34,814 nt of DNA, from the NCBI GenBank assembly GCA_001689495.1, contig LUJS01000007.1:2811-37624 (forward strand). Reading direction: 5' to 3'. The notes under the pieces are model-generated. The model saw nothing but the letters and a program-made list of their open reading frames with translations, ran no database searches and was not told where the DNA came from. Below, in pieces: positions 15,205 to 23,309 of this stretch (position 1 is the first letter of the stretch; each line of letters opens with the position of its first letter). The position numbers and the translations under genes were made by a program. This DNA comes from Bacteroidales bacterium M8 (GTDB taxonomy: Bacteria > Bacteroidota > Bacteroidia > Bacteroidales > Muribaculaceae).

Positions 15205-16551
15205 TCACACAAACTGCCACACCAGTATGAGCAGTATCAGCGGCGGGGCTATCCATTTGACAATGAATCGTATCAGGCCGAGAGCGCGCGAGTGCAGGGC
15301 ACCGTTGTTGGTGAGCTGTGCGCGGAAGAATCGCTCCGGTGCCACCCAGCCCATGTAGATGCACAGCAGTATGCCGCCCACGGGGAGCATGATGTTGGTG
15401 GCCACCGTGTCGAGAAAGTCGAATATGGTGAGTCCGGCTATCGTGAAACCGCTCCACGGTCCCACCGAGAGCGAGCAGACGGGGCTGAGTATGAGCAGCG
15501 GCAGGCACACGCACAGACATGCGCGATTGCGGGCCATGCGGAATCGTGTCTTGACAAACGACACCGAGACCTCGGCGAGCGATATGGTCGAGGTGAAGGC
15601 CGCCAGCGTGAGCAGCAGGAAGAAGAGCGACGACCACCAGCGCGTGCCGTCCATCTGGGCGAAAATCTCGGGCAGCGTGATGAAGACGAGGGCCGACCCC
15701 GCGAGATTACTCTCCTCGAGGCCGAACGTCATGACGGCGGGGAATATGATGACGCCCATCAGTATGGCCACCATCAGGTCGAGCAGCGACACGGTGAGGG
15801 CCGTGCGCGTGAGCCGCGTGGAGGCGGGATAGTAGCTGGCATACGTGACGAGGATGCCCATGGCCAGACTGAGCGAGAAGAACGACTGGCCCAGAGCGTT
15901 GATGACCGTGGCGGGCGTGAGTGCCGAGAAGTCGGGCTTGAGGAAGTATGCCAGACCCTCGGGTGCTCCCGGCAGGCTGAGCGAGACGCTGCAGAATATC
16001 AGCAGCAGCACGAACAGCACGGGCATCATTATGTTGGACATCCTCTCGATGCCCCCCTGCACGCCCCTCAGCAGCACGAATAGGTTGGCGGCTATCATGA
16101 TGACGGTCATGACTATGGGGCGAGTGGCGCCGGTGATGTACCGGCCCATGGTCTCGCGGAACGCGGCCTCGTCGCCCGAGCCTGCGGCATAGAGGTCGCC
16201 CGTCAGTGACTGTATGAGGTATTCGAGCGTCCAGCCCGACACGACCATGTAGAACGACAGGATGAGGTATGAGGCCAGCACGGCCAGCGCGCCCGTGAGC
16301 CACCACCCCTTGTGGCGTGGAGTGACCTTGCGGAACACGCCGACGGCATCGCTGTCGCCGCCGCGCCCGAGGGCGAATTCGGCAGTCATCACGGGGATGC
16401 CGAGGATGAAGATGCAGAGTATGTATATGAGCAGGAACAGCGCGCCGCCGTTGGCCTGAACCTCGGCCGGAAAGCGCCACACGTTGCCCAGTCCCACGGC
16501 CGACCCGACCGTGGCTGCTATGACACCGATTTTTGAGCTGAATTTGGGCAT
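15205..16551 (-). CDS. Sodium-dependent transporter, NSS (SNF) family
   Basis: This is a 448-aa polytopic membrane protein with about 11-12 hydrophobic segments. The first transmembrane segment carries the diagnostic sodium/substrate-site motif GSAVGLGNVWRFP (16-28). GWTLEYL, the ALGQSFFSLSLAMG segment (TM6-7 region) and FFLLLTLAAFTSTISLAEV also fit bacterial LeuT-like/MhsT-like symporters, which take up amino acids or related compounds with Na+. The substrate cannot be read. It lies 21 nt downstream of the Crp/Fnr gene and likely shares its transcript. Confidence 0.9.
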   Translation of the reverse strand: MPKFSSKIGVIAATVGSAVGLGNVWRFPAEVQANGGALFLLIYILCIFILGIPVMTAEFALGRGGDSDAVGVFRKVTPRHKGWWLTGALAVLASYLILSFYMVVSGWTLEYLIQSLTGDLYAAGSGDEAAFRETMGRYITGATRPIVMTVIMIAANLFVLLRGVQGGIERMSNIMMPVLFVLLLIFCSVSLSLPGAPEGLAYFLKPDFSALTPATVINALGQSFFSLSLAMGILVTYASYYPASTRLTRTALTVSLLDLMVAILMGVIIFPAVMTFGLEESNLAGSALVFITLPEIFAQMDGTRWWSSLFFLLLTLAAFTSTISLAEVSVSFVKTRFRMARNRACLCVCLPLLILSPVCSLSVGPWSGFTIAGLTIFDFLDTVATNIMLPVGGILLCIYMGWVAPERFFRAQLTNNGALHSRALGLIRFIVKWIAPPLILLILVWQFV

Positions 16552-16572
16552 TTGGAGAGAAGATGGAGAGGG

Positions 16573-17274
16573 TTATCCGAACTTTGAGATTTTGCGGAGC
16601 ATGGGCTCGTTGAGTATCTTGATCTTGCGACCGTCGACCACGATGAGGTGCTCGCTCACGAAGTTTGAGAGTGTGCGTATGGCGTTGGAGGTGGTCATGT
16701 TGCTGAGGTTTGCGAGGTCCTCGCGGCCCATGTAGATCTTGAGGGTCATGTTGTCGTCCTCCTCATAGCCATAGTTGTCGAGCAGCACCATCAGTGCCTC
16801 GGCCAAACGTCCGCGTATGTGCTTCTGGGTCAGGTTGACGATCTTGGTGTCTGACGAGCCCAGATTGCGCGAGAGCTCGTGGATGAAGAACATGGCCAGA
16901 TTGTTGTTGTTGAGTATCATGTCGTGAACCAGCGACATGGGTATGGTGCCGAGGGTCGAGGGCTCGAGCGTGGCCGCGCTCGACACGTAGGGCTCGCCTG
17001 CGAAATAGGCCCTGTATCCGAAATACTGTACCGGCTTGATGAGGCGGATTATCTGTACGCGGCCGCCGATGCCGTCCTTGTACTTCTTGACCTTGCCGTC
17101 GAGCAGACACCACAGGAATTCAGGCTCATCCTTTTCGGCATAGATAATCTGATTCTTTTTGTACTGGTGTATCGTGAAATTCTCGATGACAAGGCGCTTT
17201 TCATCTCCGCTGAGAACCTGCCATATTTCCGATAAATCTTCGGCTATTACCTGTTCAATAGTGCTCTTTATCAT
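16573..17274 (-). CDS. Crp/Fnr family transcriptional regulator
   Basis: This 233-aa protein has an N-terminal cyclic-nucleotide-binding-type beta barrel (about 25-135; YKKNQIIYAEKDEPEFLWCLLDGKVKKYKDG). A dimerisation helix follows, then a C-terminal winged helix (about 155-230) with KHIRGRLAEALMVLLDNYG and GREDLANLSNMTTSNAIRTLSNF as the recognition region. There is no Fnr-type N-terminal cysteine cluster, and the RxxxxS cAMP signature is not apparent, so the ligand is unknown. It heads the operon with the transporter and holB, and a TAAATTTG box lies about 53 nt upstream. Confidence 0.9.
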   Translation of the reverse strand: MIKSTIEQVIAEDLSEIWQVLSGDEKRLVIENFTIHQYKKNQIIYAEKDEPEFLWCLLDGKVKKYKDGIGGRVQIIRLIKPVQYFGYRAYFAGEPYVSSAATLEPSTLGTIPMSLVHDMILNNNNLAMFFIHELSRNLGSSDTKIVNLTQKHIRGRLAEALMVLLDNYGYEEDDNMTLKIYMGREDLANLSNMTTSNAIRTLSNFVSEHLIVVDGRKIKILNEPMLRKISKFG

Positions 17275-17326
17275 GTTTCGGTGTCATTCAGCTATGCTAT
17301 ACAACATAAAAGGGTGTTATAGTTTG

Positions 17327-17334
17327 CAAATTTA
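17327..17334 (-). promoter_or_regulatory. Candidate -7 box for the Crp/Fnr operon
   Basis: The minus strand reads TAAATTTG, a perfect TAnnTTTG, with the gene start about 53 nt downstream. No TTTG is found at the proper -33 spacing. The remaining part of the 266-nt divergent spacer is AT-rich with no gene visible. Confidence 0.55.
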
Positions 17335-17451
17335 CAACCAAATGGCCGATTTGAGGGTTGTATTCAAGTTAAAAAACATTAATTTGCCTATGATTCATAA
17401 CCGTGGCCTTGCGGGCCCCGAGGTGCCGGAGGCAGATTTATTGTTAAAAAG

Positions 17452-17483
17452 TCTGCAAATGTGGAATTAATTTCCTAATTTTG
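17452..17483 (+). promoter_or_regulatory. Bacteroidetes-type promoter of the patatin-like gene
   Basis: TCTG (17452-17455, one mismatch to TTTG) is followed after 20 nt by TAATTTTG (17476-17483). The leader to the ATG at 17541 would be about 50 nt and contains the GCGGCCGC palindrome. Confidence 0.65.
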
Positions 17484-17498
17484 TATTCCGGTAATGCT

Positions 17499-17512
17499 GC
17501 GGCCGCGGCCGC
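17499..17512. repeat. GCGGCCGCGGCCGC palindrome in a 5' leader
   Basis: A 14-bp perfect palindrome made of two overlapping GCGGCCGC octamers lies in the otherwise AT-rich leader of the patatin-like gene, about 30 nt before the start codon. It could form a short stem in the mRNA or act as a protein-binding dyad. No function is claimed. Confidence 0.5.
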
Positions 17513-17540
17513 TGTGCCAATAGGATTTCAAGGAACACGG

Positions 17541-18335
17541 ATGTTAGGATTCTCATCAAAGCCATACAAGCTCGGCATTGTCCTCAGCGGGGGCGGTGCG
17601 CGCGGCTTTGCCCATTGCGGAGCGCTGCAGGCCTTCGAGGAGATGGGACTGCGTCCCGACATCATGGCCGGCGTGAGCGCAGGGTCTGTGGTCACGGTGA
17701 TGTATGCCGCCGGGCTGAAGCCGCGCGAGATACTCAAGGTGTTCTCCGACGCCAAGTTCGGCGACTTTGCCGAGTTGGCCGTGCCCCGCGACGGATTCTT
17801 CTCGATGGACGGATTCCGCAAGCTGCTGCGGCGCACGGTGCCCTACAAGGACATCTCCGAGCTGCCGCTGCCGTCGGTGGTCTGTGCCACCGATCTGGAC
17901 CACAACAAGCCGGTGGCCTTCACCGAGGGCGACATCGCCGAGTGCGTCTCGGCCTCGTGCAGCATACCCATAGTGTTCAAGCCCGTCAAGATAGGCGGCG
18001 TGACATACGTCGACGGCGGCGTCACGGCCAACCTGCCGGCTTGGGCGCTGAGAGACAAGTGCAAGTATCTGATAGGCGTCAACTGTTCGCCTGTACCGCG
18101 CCGCGGGCGTCCGAGCTCGATACTCGACATAGCCCAGCGCACATACGACCTTCTGGTCAAGAACAACTCCATACCACAGATGGAAATCTGCGACCTTGCG
18201 ATAAGTCTAAACGACATAGCTACTTACAAGGTGTTCAATCTGCGCGAGATCAAGCGCGTGTATCAGCTCGGATATGACGACACGATGCACACCCTGCTCA
18301 ATGCCGGATTCACGCCACAGGGCCCCAGACCTTAA
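17541..18335 (+). CDS. Patatin-like phospholipase family protein (RssA-like)
   Basis: This 264-aa protein has all patatin hydrolase motifs: oxyanion loop GGGARG (17-22), nucleophile elbow GVSAGS (Ser46) and catalytic Asp158 in VDGG. It is a small cytoplasmic type close to RssA/YlbK, with no signal peptide or membrane barrel. It would hydrolyse acyl esters, probably lipids. I place the start at 17541 because the residues encoded upstream (an alanine run from the GC palindrome) lie inside the leader beyond the promoter. The GH13 gene follows 23 nt downstream and may share the transcript. Confidence 0.9.
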   Translation: MLGFSSKPYKLGIVLSGGGARGFAHCGALQAFEEMGLRPDIMAGVSAGSVVTVMYAAGLKPREILKVFSDAKFGDFAELAVPRDGFFSMDGFRKLLRRTVPYKDISELPLPSVVCATDLDHNKPVAFTEGDIAECVSASCSIPIVFKPVKIGGVTYVDGGVTANLPAWALRDKCKYLIGVNCSPVPRRGRPSSILDIAQRTYDLLVKNNSIPQMEICDLAISLNDIATYKVFNLREIKRVYQLGYDDTMHTLLNAGFTPQGPRP

Positions 18336-18358
18336 ACCCTTATCCAAGAATCACAAAG

Positions 18359-20062
18359 ATGGACAGAAAACCAATCATCTACCAGCTCCTCCCCAGACTT
18401 TTCACCAATACCAACACGACGTGTGTTCCCAACGGGACCCTTGCCCAGAACGGTTCTGGCAAGATGAATCAGATAACCGACGCCGTGCTTCAGGGCATCA
18501 AGCAGCTCGGCGTGACGCACGTGTGGTATACCGGCGTAATCGAACATGCCACGAAGACCGACTATACCGAACAGGGCATCGTGCCCGCCGACAATCCGTA
18601 TGTAGTCAAGGGAGAGGCCGGCTCGCCCTATGCCATCAAGGACTATTATGACATCGACCCCGATCTGGCCGAGAGCGTGCCCGACCGCATGACCGAGTTC
18701 GAGGCTCTCGTGGCCAGAACTCACGACAATGGCATGGAGGTGATAATGGACTTCGTGCCCAACCACACGGCCCGACGCTATCACTCGGACGTGGCTCCGG
18801 CGGGCATCGAGGACTTTGGCGCGCACGACGACACCAACATGTTCTTCTCTCCGTCAAACAACTACTATTACATCACCCGCCAGCTCTTCGCCCCGTCGAT
18901 AGATCTCGGCACGGGCAAGAAGGCATACATCGAGTTTCCGGCCAAGGCCACGGGCGACGACTGCTTCACGGCGTTCCCCTCGGTCAACAACTGGTACGAG
19001 ACCGTCAAGCTGAACTATGGCCGCGACCCCTATGACGGCTCGGGCCACTACAGCCCCATTCCAGACACGTGGTTCAAGATGCTCAACATATTGCGCTTCT
19101 GGGCCTCGAAGGGTGTCGACGCCTTCCGCTGCGACATGGCGCACATGGTGCCCATCGAGTTCTGGCAGTGGGCCATCCCCAACGTCAAGGACCGCTATCC
19201 GCACATCAAGTTCATCGCCGAGATATATGACGTGGGGCTGTATCGCGACTTCATACACGTTGCAGGGTTCGACTATCTCTATGACAAGGTCAACCTCTAC
19301 GACACGCTGCGCGGCATCCAGACGGCCAACCACTCGGCGGCCACGATAACGAGCTGCTGGCAGTCTGTCGACGGCATACAGCCGCACATGCTCAACTTCC
19401 TCGAGAATCACGACGAGCAGCGCTTCGGGTCGAGGTTCTATGCCGGCGACCCGGCCAAGGTGATACCCTCGCTCGTGGTCAGCTCGATGCTCTCGACCGG
19501 CCCGATGATGATATACATGGGTCAGGAGCTCGGCGAGCAGGCCACCGACTCGGAGGGATTCAGCGGATATGACGGCCGCACCACCATCTTCGACTACTGG
19601 AGCGTGGGCACCCTGCGCCGCTGGTATAACGACGGCAATCCCGACGGGTCGCAGCTGACCCCGCGCGAGCGCTGGCTGCGCGCCAAGTATGCCACCGTGC
19701 TGCGCCTGTGCAATACGGAGAAGGCCGTGGCACAGGGCCGATTCTATGACCTGATGTATGTCAACTATCAGAATCCCACGCTCAATCCGCACCGCCAGTA
19801 TGTATTCATGCGCTCGTGCGACGGGGTGACGCTGTTCATCGCCGTCAACTTCGCGTCAGAGTCGTGCGACCTGTCGGTCAACATACCCCGCCATGCTCTG
19901 GACATGCTCAACATACCCTCGGGCAAGGTGATGAGCCGCGAGCTGCTGTCGGGCGAGACCGATGTCAAGGCCATCTCGGACAGCGAGCCGTTCCGCACCA
20001 TGATTCCGCCCTACGACGCCGTGGTGTGGAAGATTGTCCACAAGAATATCCGGAAGGACTGA
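18359..20062 (+). CDS. Alpha-amylase family glycoside hydrolase (GH13), cytoplasmic
   Basis: This 567-aa protein has the four conserved GH13 regions: DFVPNH (131-136), GVDAFRCDMAH (252-262, nucleophile Asp259), FIAEIYD (acid/base Glu288) and FLENHDE (Asp352). A C-terminal beta domain follows (about 475-565, VFMRSCDGVTLFIAVNF). There is no signal peptide (MDRKPIIYQLLPRLF), so it should act in the cytoplasm on imported malto-oligosaccharides or stored glycogen. The subfamily and bond specificity cannot be decided by eye. A strong hairpin follows the gene. Confidence 0.92.
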   Translation: MDRKPIIYQLLPRLFTNTNTTCVPNGTLAQNGSGKMNQITDAVLQGIKQLGVTHVWYTGVIEHATKTDYTEQGIVPADNPYVVKGEAGSPYAIKDYYDIDPDLAESVPDRMTEFEALVARTHDNGMEVIMDFVPNHTARRYHSDVAPAGIEDFGAHDDTNMFFSPSNNYYYITRQLFAPSIDLGTGKKAYIEFPAKATGDDCFTAFPSVNNWYETVKLNYGRDPYDGSGHYSPIPDTWFKMLNILRFWASKGVDAFRCDMAHMVPIEFWQWAIPNVKDRYPHIKFIAEIYDVGLYRDFIHVAGFDYLYDKVNLYDTLRGIQTANHSAATITSCWQSVDGIQPHMLNFLENHDEQRFGSRFYAGDPAKVIPSLVVSSMLSTGPMMIYMGQELGEQATDSEGFSGYDGRTTIFDYWSVGTLRRWYNDGNPDGSQLTPRERWLRAKYATVLRLCNTEKAVAQGRFYDLMYVNYQNPTLNPHRQYVFMRSCDGVTLFIAVNFASESCDLSVNIPRHALDMLNIPSGKVMSRELLSGETDVKAISDSEPFRTMIPPYDAVVWKIVHKNIRKD

Positions 20063-20084
20063 CCGCAGTCCCCGCGACCGACCA

Positions 20085-20128
20085 ACAACAAGCGTCCGCC
20101 TCGATGACTCGGGGCGGACGCTTGTTGT
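20085..20128. terminator. Strong hairpin between convergent genes
   Basis: ACAACAAGCGTCCGCC (20085-20100) pairs perfectly over 16 bp with the complementary arm at 20113-20128 around a 12-nt loop. It lies between the ends of the plus-strand GH13 gene and the minus-strand lipoprotein gene, so it probably serves both directions. U-tracts are poor on both sides. Confidence 0.7.
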
Positions 20129-20145
20129 CGGGGGATATTTCAGGG

Positions 20146-20811
20146 TCAATAGTAGACTATGTCGCGGCGTTCGAGGGTATAGCTGACGTGGGGTCGGGCG
20201 CCGGGTTGCTGGGTGGTCCAGACGCTGAGGCGCTCGGTCCAGTTGCCGCGCGCGTCTTGGCCCCTGTAGAGGTTGAAGACCGCCGTGTGCTCGCCGTCGA
20301 TGACCGGGTCGGTGTACTGGCCCACGATGCGGTGGTCGTCGTCATAGACGGTGACGGCATAGTCGCCCATGCCGTTGCTCTTGACTACGTTTGACGACAC
20401 GTGCTCGTACGAGAGGGTATCCTTGAGGAATCCTCCGTGCTGGCGGTTGAGGTTGGGGCGGCGGTCCTCCCAGCGGATTATGCGTCCCCACTCGTCGCGC
20501 CTGAGCCGTTCGTCACGGCGGGCCACATAGTTGCCCAGCGAGTCGAAGTATGCCACCGTGACGGTGACGTTGGCGGCCGTGGTGTCGACGGCGACCGAGT
20601 CGGGGCCGGGCTGTGCCTTCCACCAAGTGGTCTTGGTGACGCGCTTCACGCGGTGCCTGAGCTCGAACAGGCTGAGGTCGGTGGTCTCGAACACCCCGGA
20701 CTCCTCATGGCTGTCATACACATCGTCTGCGGTATTGTCGCGGTTGTCTCCGCAGCCCTGACAGAGGGCGGCGAACAGTATGGCGGCTATGGGGAGTCCG
20801 TGGAGTCTCAT
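20146..20811 (-). CDS. Putative lipoprotein of unknown function
   Basis: This 221-aa protein has a short hydrophobic N-terminus ending in LCQGCGDN. Cys20 (after Gly) is the likely lipidated residue, although the lipobox is not canonical. The mature part is polar and predicted beta-rich. It contains loosely repeated YD-repeat-like phrases (DEWGRIIRWEDR, VYDDDHRIVGQY, DARGNWTERLSVW) seen in Bacteroidales surface or periplasmic proteins. I do not recognise a defined family. It begins 9 nt after the nhaD stop, so it is probably cotranscribed with the antiporter. Confidence 0.6.
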   Translation of the reverse strand: MRLHGLPIAAILFAALCQGCGDNRDNTADDVYDSHEESGVFETTDLSLFELRHRVKRVTKTTWWKAQPGPDSVAVDTTAANVTVTVAYFDSLGNYVARRDERLRRDEWGRIIRWEDRRPNLNRQHGGFLKDTLSYEHVSSNVVKSNGMGDYAVTVYDDDHRIVGQYTDPVIDGEHTAVFNLYRGQDARGNWTERLSVWTTQQPGARPHVSYTLERRDIVYY

Positions 20812-20820
20812 GTCTTATTG

Positions 20821-22110
20821 TCAGAAGAAGAGGGTTTCGAGTGCGTAGGTGGCGATACCGGCGAGATAGCCGACGAATGCGATCCAAGTGAACTTGCGCA
20901 TGTACCAGCCGAAGCTGATCTTCTCGAGGCCCATCACGACGACGCCTGCGGCAGAGCCGATGATGAGCATCGAGCCGCCCACGCCGGCGCAGTAAGCGAG
21001 GAGCTGCCAGAAGAGACCGTCGACTGCAAAGTCGCCTGTGGCGGCGATGGGATACATCTCCATGCAGCCGGCCACGAGGGGCACGTTGTCGACGATCGAC
21101 GACACGACGCCGATGACGCCGGTGACGAGGTAGTGGTTCTCATTGGAAACCTCGTTGAGCCACTGGCCGAATGCGGTGAGCACGCCGGTCTCCTGAAGGG
21201 TGGCCACGGCCAGAAGGATGCCGAGGAAGAAGAGGATGGTGGCCATGTCGATGCGCGAGAGCAGGGTGGTGACCTTGAGGTGAGAGTTCTCGCAGAACAC
21301 GGCGTTGCGGTTGCAGCGGTATTCGCTGATCATCCACAGCACGCCCAGAGCCAGCAGGATGCCCATGAAGGGGGGAAGGCCGGTGAGCATGCGGAAGATG
21401 GGCACGAAGATGAGGCCGCCCACGCCGAAGCAGAGTATGAACATGCGGTCGTTGCTGTTAGAGCCTGCAACCTCGGGCTGACGCTCGGGAGCCTTGAGGT
21501 TGCCCTTGAGGTAGAGCTGCACGCACAGGGCGGCGGCGACGACAGATACGAGCGAGGGGAGAAGGAGCTGGCTGATGACACCCCCGGTCGAGATCATGCC
21601 CTTGATCCAGAGCATGATGGTGGTGACGTCGCCGATGGGCGAGAACGCGCCGCCGGCGTTGGCGGCGATGATGACGATGCCGCCATATATCATGCGGTCC
21701 TTGTGGTCCTCGACGAGTTTGCGGAGCACCATGATCATCACGATCGAGGTAGTGAGGTTGTCGAGGATGGCCGAGAGGATGAATGTCATGAATGTGATGC
21801 GCCACAGCAGCTTGCGCTTGCTGGTGGTGGCGAGAGCGTCCTGAACGAAATAGAATCCGCCGTTGGCATCGACGATCTCGACGATGGTCATGGCGCCCAT
21901 GAGGAAGAACAGAATCTCGCAGGTCTCGCCCAGATGATGCAGCAGCCGCGACGAGGTGTCGACGCCTTCGGCCGCGCCGCCACAGGCATAGAGGGTCCAG
22001 CACACGACACACATCAGCAGTGCCGGAACGGCTTTGTTGATTTTAAGCACGCTTTCGAGGGCTATGCACAGGTAGCCCAAGACGAAAAAGATGACTATTG
22101 CAGTTACCAT
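20821..22110 (-). CDS. nhaD: Na+/H+ antiporter, NhaD family
   Basis: This 429-aa membrane protein has about 11-12 hydrophobic segments. Diagnostic NhaD/ion-transporter segments are visible: ETCEILFFLMGAMTIVEIVDANGGF, ILDNLTTSIVMIMVLRKLV, and NAGGAFSPIGDVTTIMLWIKG. A second acidic site is ASIVDNVPLVAG-like (VVSSIVDNVPLVAGCM). NhaD exchanges cytoplasmic Na+ (or Li+) for protons, which fits the Na+-NQR operon nearby. It lies upstream of the putative lipoprotein gene. The leader region contains a GGAG-ATCG-CTCC hairpin. Confidence 0.9.
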   Translation of the reverse strand: MVTAIVIFFVLGYLCIALESVLKINKAVPALLMCVVCWTLYACGGAAEGVDTSSRLLHHLGETCEILFFLMGAMTIVEIVDANGGFYFVQDALATTSKRKLLWRITFMTFILSAILDNLTTSIVMIMVLRKLVEDHKDRMIYGGIVIIAANAGGAFSPIGDVTTIMLWIKGMISTGGVISQLLLPSLVSVVAAALCVQLYLKGNLKAPERQPEVAGSNSNDRMFILCFGVGGLIFVPIFRMLTGLPPFMGILLALGVLWMISEYRCNRNAVFCENSHLKVTTLLSRIDMATILFFLGILLAVATLQETGVLTAFGQWLNEVSNENHYLVTGVIGVVSSIVDNVPLVAGCMEMYPIAATGDFAVDGLFWQLLAYCAGVGGSMLIIGSAAGVVVMGLEKISFGWYMRKFTWIAFVGYLAGIATYALETLFF

Positions 22111-22188
22111 TGTAAGAAATTAAAGGTTATTTTTCATGGTTCGTTGCCGCGGGAGCGATCTCCGCAACCCCCTCCGGCAAATTTTCTG

Positions 22189-22196
22189 CAAAGTTC
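22189..22196 (-). promoter_or_regulatory. nhaD: Weak candidate -7 box for nhaD
   Basis: The minus strand reads GAACTTTG, one mismatch from TAnnTTTG, about 80 nt upstream of the nhaD start. The -33 element is not at the usual spacing. The rest of the ~300-nt spacer (22111-22409) holds a 9-bp repeat array and the tonB terminator; no gene is visible in it. Confidence 0.3.
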
Positions 22197-22270
22197 GCAA
22201 TTATACCTTAAACAAAAAAATTTTAAATAATGAAATATTTCTTTAATAGGCAATTAGGTGTGAGGGTGGA

Positions 22271-22333
22271 TTGGTTGGACTGGTTGGACTAGTTGATCTA
22301 GTTGAACTAGAAAAACTAGAATAACTAGACCAA
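22271..22333. repeat. Seven-unit 9-bp tandem repeat (CTAGTTGAN-like)
   Basis: Successive 9-mers read TTGGTTGGA, CTGGTTGGA, CTAGTTGAT, CTAGTTGAA, CTAGAAAAA, CTAGAATAA, CTAGACCAA. CTAG is at a strict 9-nt period in the last five. It also contains the dyad CTAGTTGAACTAG (22298-22310). It sits between the tonB terminator and the start of nhaD. Confidence 0.75.
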
Positions 22334-22351
22334 CTATAGCCTCCTCCTAAC

Positions 22352-22382
22352 AAAAAAATCCCCCCGGCATTGCCGGGAGGAT
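22352..22382 (-). terminator. Intrinsic terminator of the exbB-exbD-exbD-tonB operon
   Basis: On the minus strand, the stem TCC-CCCGGC / GCCGGG-GGA (with one mismatch) around a 3-nt loop is followed immediately by seven T residues (A-run at 22352-22358 on the plus strand). This is the clearest Rho-independent terminator in the window, about 28 nt past the tonB stop. Confidence 0.85.
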
Positions 22383-22409
22383 TATGATGATGTGCTTTGA
22401 TTGCAATGA

Positions 22410-23264
22410 TCAGATGCCCTGAAGCTTGAACTGGATGGGGAGGGTGTACCATACGTTAACCGAGTGGCCGTTCATCTTGCCGGGGACGAATTTGGGGAGC
22501 GACTTGACAACGCGCACGGCCTCTTTGTCGAGGTCGGGGTCCTTGCCACGTACAACCTTTACTTCGCCCACGCTACCTGTCTTGGTAACGACGAACTGTA
22601 CAACCACGCGACCCTGTATGTTGTTCTCCTGAGCCATGGCCGGGTAGCGGATGTGCTCTGCCACATACTTGAGCAGGGCTGCCTCGCCGCCGGGGAACTG
22701 AGGCTTCTGTTCAACAACGTCGAATACCTTGTTGTCATCGACGGGTTCGGGTTTCTTCTCCTCGACGATAACCTCTTCCTTGTGCTCGCGGACCACGTTG
22801 AGGTCGTCGGTACCCTTGTCAAAGTCGGTGGTACCCACGGCTGTGTCGGTTTCCTTGAGTTCGTCCTGAGACTTGATCTCCTCGACTACCTCTTCGTCGC
22901 GGGTAATCTGGAGCTCTGTAGCCTTGACGGTGTTGAGGATCTCCTCGGGGAGGGCTTCGGGCTGCTGCTCCTCGACGCGCTGCATCTCTTCCTCTTCAGG
23001 TTCTTCCTCCTGCTCTTCGGCTGTATAGTCGATGATGGTCTGCTCGATCTGGTCCTCGGGACGGGCTTCGGAGCCTGTGAGGACTGTGTTGGCGAGAAGG
23101 CCGAGGAGGGCAACGATGACGAGGACGACGATGATGACGAGCATCGCGCGGTTGTGGCGCTTGGCGCTCTCCTTGCGAAGCTGGTATGCGCCGAAGTCCT
23201 TGTTTTTGCCTTCGAATATAAGGTCAATCCATTCTGATGATGAAAGATCTACATCTTTTGCCAT
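22410..23264 (-). CDS. tonB: Energy transducer TonB
   Basis: This 284-aa protein has the Bacteroidetes TonB cytoplasmic leader (DLIFEGKNKDFGAYQLRK, 14-31). One transmembrane helix follows (about 41-60), then a long acidic, Glu/Pro-rich periplasmic linker (about 70-185). The C-terminal TonB domain (about 195-284) has PQFPGGEAALLKYVAEHIRYP, GRVVVQFVVTKTG and FVPGKMNGHSVNVWYTLPIQF. It transmits proton-motive force from ExbBD to outer-membrane SusC/TonB-dependent transporters. The linker is acidic instead of the Pro-Lys repeats of E. coli TonB. It is last in the operon, 45 nt after exbD, with an intrinsic terminator behind it. Confidence 0.93.
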   Translation of the reverse strand: MAKDVDLSSSEWIDLIFEGKNKDFGAYQLRKESAKRHNRAMLVIIVVLVIVALLGLLANTVLTGSEARPEDQIEQTIIDYTAEEQEEEPEEEEMQRVEEQQPEALPEEILNTVKATELQITRDEEVVEEIKSQDELKETDTAVGTTDFDKGTDDLNVVREHKEEVIVEEKKPEPVDDNKVFDVVEQKPQFPGGEAALLKYVAEHIRYPAMAQENNIQGRVVVQFVVTKTGSVGEVKVVRGKDPDLDKEAVRVVKSLPKFVPGKMNGHSVNVWYTLPIQFKLQGI

Positions 23265-23309
23265 ATGTCATTTGAGATTTTTCAGGTTAATATATATCTT
23301 ATCATCAGA

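Noticed and set aside
20401..22230. 609-codon plus-strand open frame opposite nhaD and the lipoprotein gene
   Set aside because: Composition is typical of a mirror frame (Glu/His/Asp/Val-rich) with no domain; NhaD on the other strand has convincing membrane segments and motifs.
22271..22333. CRISPR-like array
   Set aside because: Unit is only 9 bp with no spacers and no cas genes nearby; it is a simple tandem repeat.
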